From Legionellales bacterium (GTDB taxonomy: Bacteria; Pseudomonadota; Gammaproteobacteria; Berkiellales; Berkiellaceae): a stretch of DNA of 5,167 bases. Position numbers and translations under genes: made by a program. The stretch is taken from assembly GCA_023266435.1 (NCBI GenBank), contig JAHFQF010000092.1, positions 1 to 5,167 of the forward strand, given 5' to 3'. Below, in pieces: positions 5,141 through 5,167 of the stretch. The notes beneath the pieces were generated by a model. The model was given only the letters and a program-made list of their open reading frames with translations. It was not told the origin of the DNA and did not search any database. Within the stretch, counting starts at the first letter, position 1. Each line of letters starts with the position of its first letter.

Positions 5141-5167
5141 TTAAACATTTTCGTCGTTAGGTGCATC
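5141..5167 (-). CDS. Possible 3' end of a gene cut by the right edge (csrA predicted from synteny)
   Basis: The minus-strand frame D-A-P-N-D-E-N-V-stop runs from the window edge to TAA (5143-5141) and is followed at once by a hairpin. Nine codons prove nothing by themselves. In E. coli, however, csrA lies directly upstream of serV-argV on the same strand, and a hydrophilic acidic tail is typical of CsrA C-termini after the conserved core. CsrA is a global RNA-binding regulator. The assignment is inference, and chance openness is a real alternative. Confidence 0.3.
   Translation of the reverse strand, partial: DAPNDENV

Overview
The window looks like chromosome from a gammaproteobacterium of moderately low GC (judged by eye). 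A Legionella/Coxiella-type lineage (Legionellales) is my best guess. The evidence is a tRNA-Ser(GCU)-tRNA-Arg(ACG) pair in the order known from the csrA-serV-argV region of Escherichia coli, a Gram-negative envelope gene set (lipoprotein, outer-membrane beta-barrel, Wzy_C-type ligase), and an intergenic element that I remember, without being able to check it, from Legionella-like genomes. The genus cannot be fixed from this sequence.

Layout from left to right. Bases 2-1246 (+) hold the C-terminal part of an O-antigen ligase/polymerase or PglL-type membrane glycosyl transferase, cut by the window edge. It converges with and overlaps by 51 bp a minus-strand alpha/beta-hydrolase lipoprotein (1196-2062). 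Immediately upstream of that lipoprotein on the minus strand is an autotransporter-type outer-membrane beta-barrel without a passenger (2072-3208), with a clear sigma70-like promoter at 3283-3310 and two copies of a small palindrome at and just after the predicted transcription start. Further right on the minus strand are a flippase-like polytopic membrane protein (3408-4364) and a small exported helical protein (4381-4707). Next come tRNA-Arg(ACG) (4729-4805) and tRNA-Ser(GCU) (4816-4908), then an intergenic region with a leader hairpin, a weak promoter candidate, a structured element of about 98 bp (5000-5097) and a second hairpin. The last 27 bases can be read as the extreme 3' end of another minus-strand gene, which synteny suggests is csrA.

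How the parts work together. Everything except the left-edge gene is transcribed leftwards. The two tRNAs, the small helical protein and the flippase-like protein are spaced so tightly (10, 21 and 16 bp) that one mixed tRNA-mRNA transcript is likely. The beta-barrel gene has its own promoter, and its most convincing terminator lies inside the signal-peptide codons of the downstream lipoprotein gene. Lipoprotein expression would then depend on read-through. All five protein genes with a readable product belong to the cell envelope (O-glycan transfer, lipoprotein hydrolase, porin-like barrel, lipid-flippase-like protein, periplasmic helical protein). No defence system, transposase, integrase or CRISPR array is visible. 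The most interesting observations are the terminator/signal-peptide overlap, the paired operator-like palindromes and the structured element next to the tRNAs.
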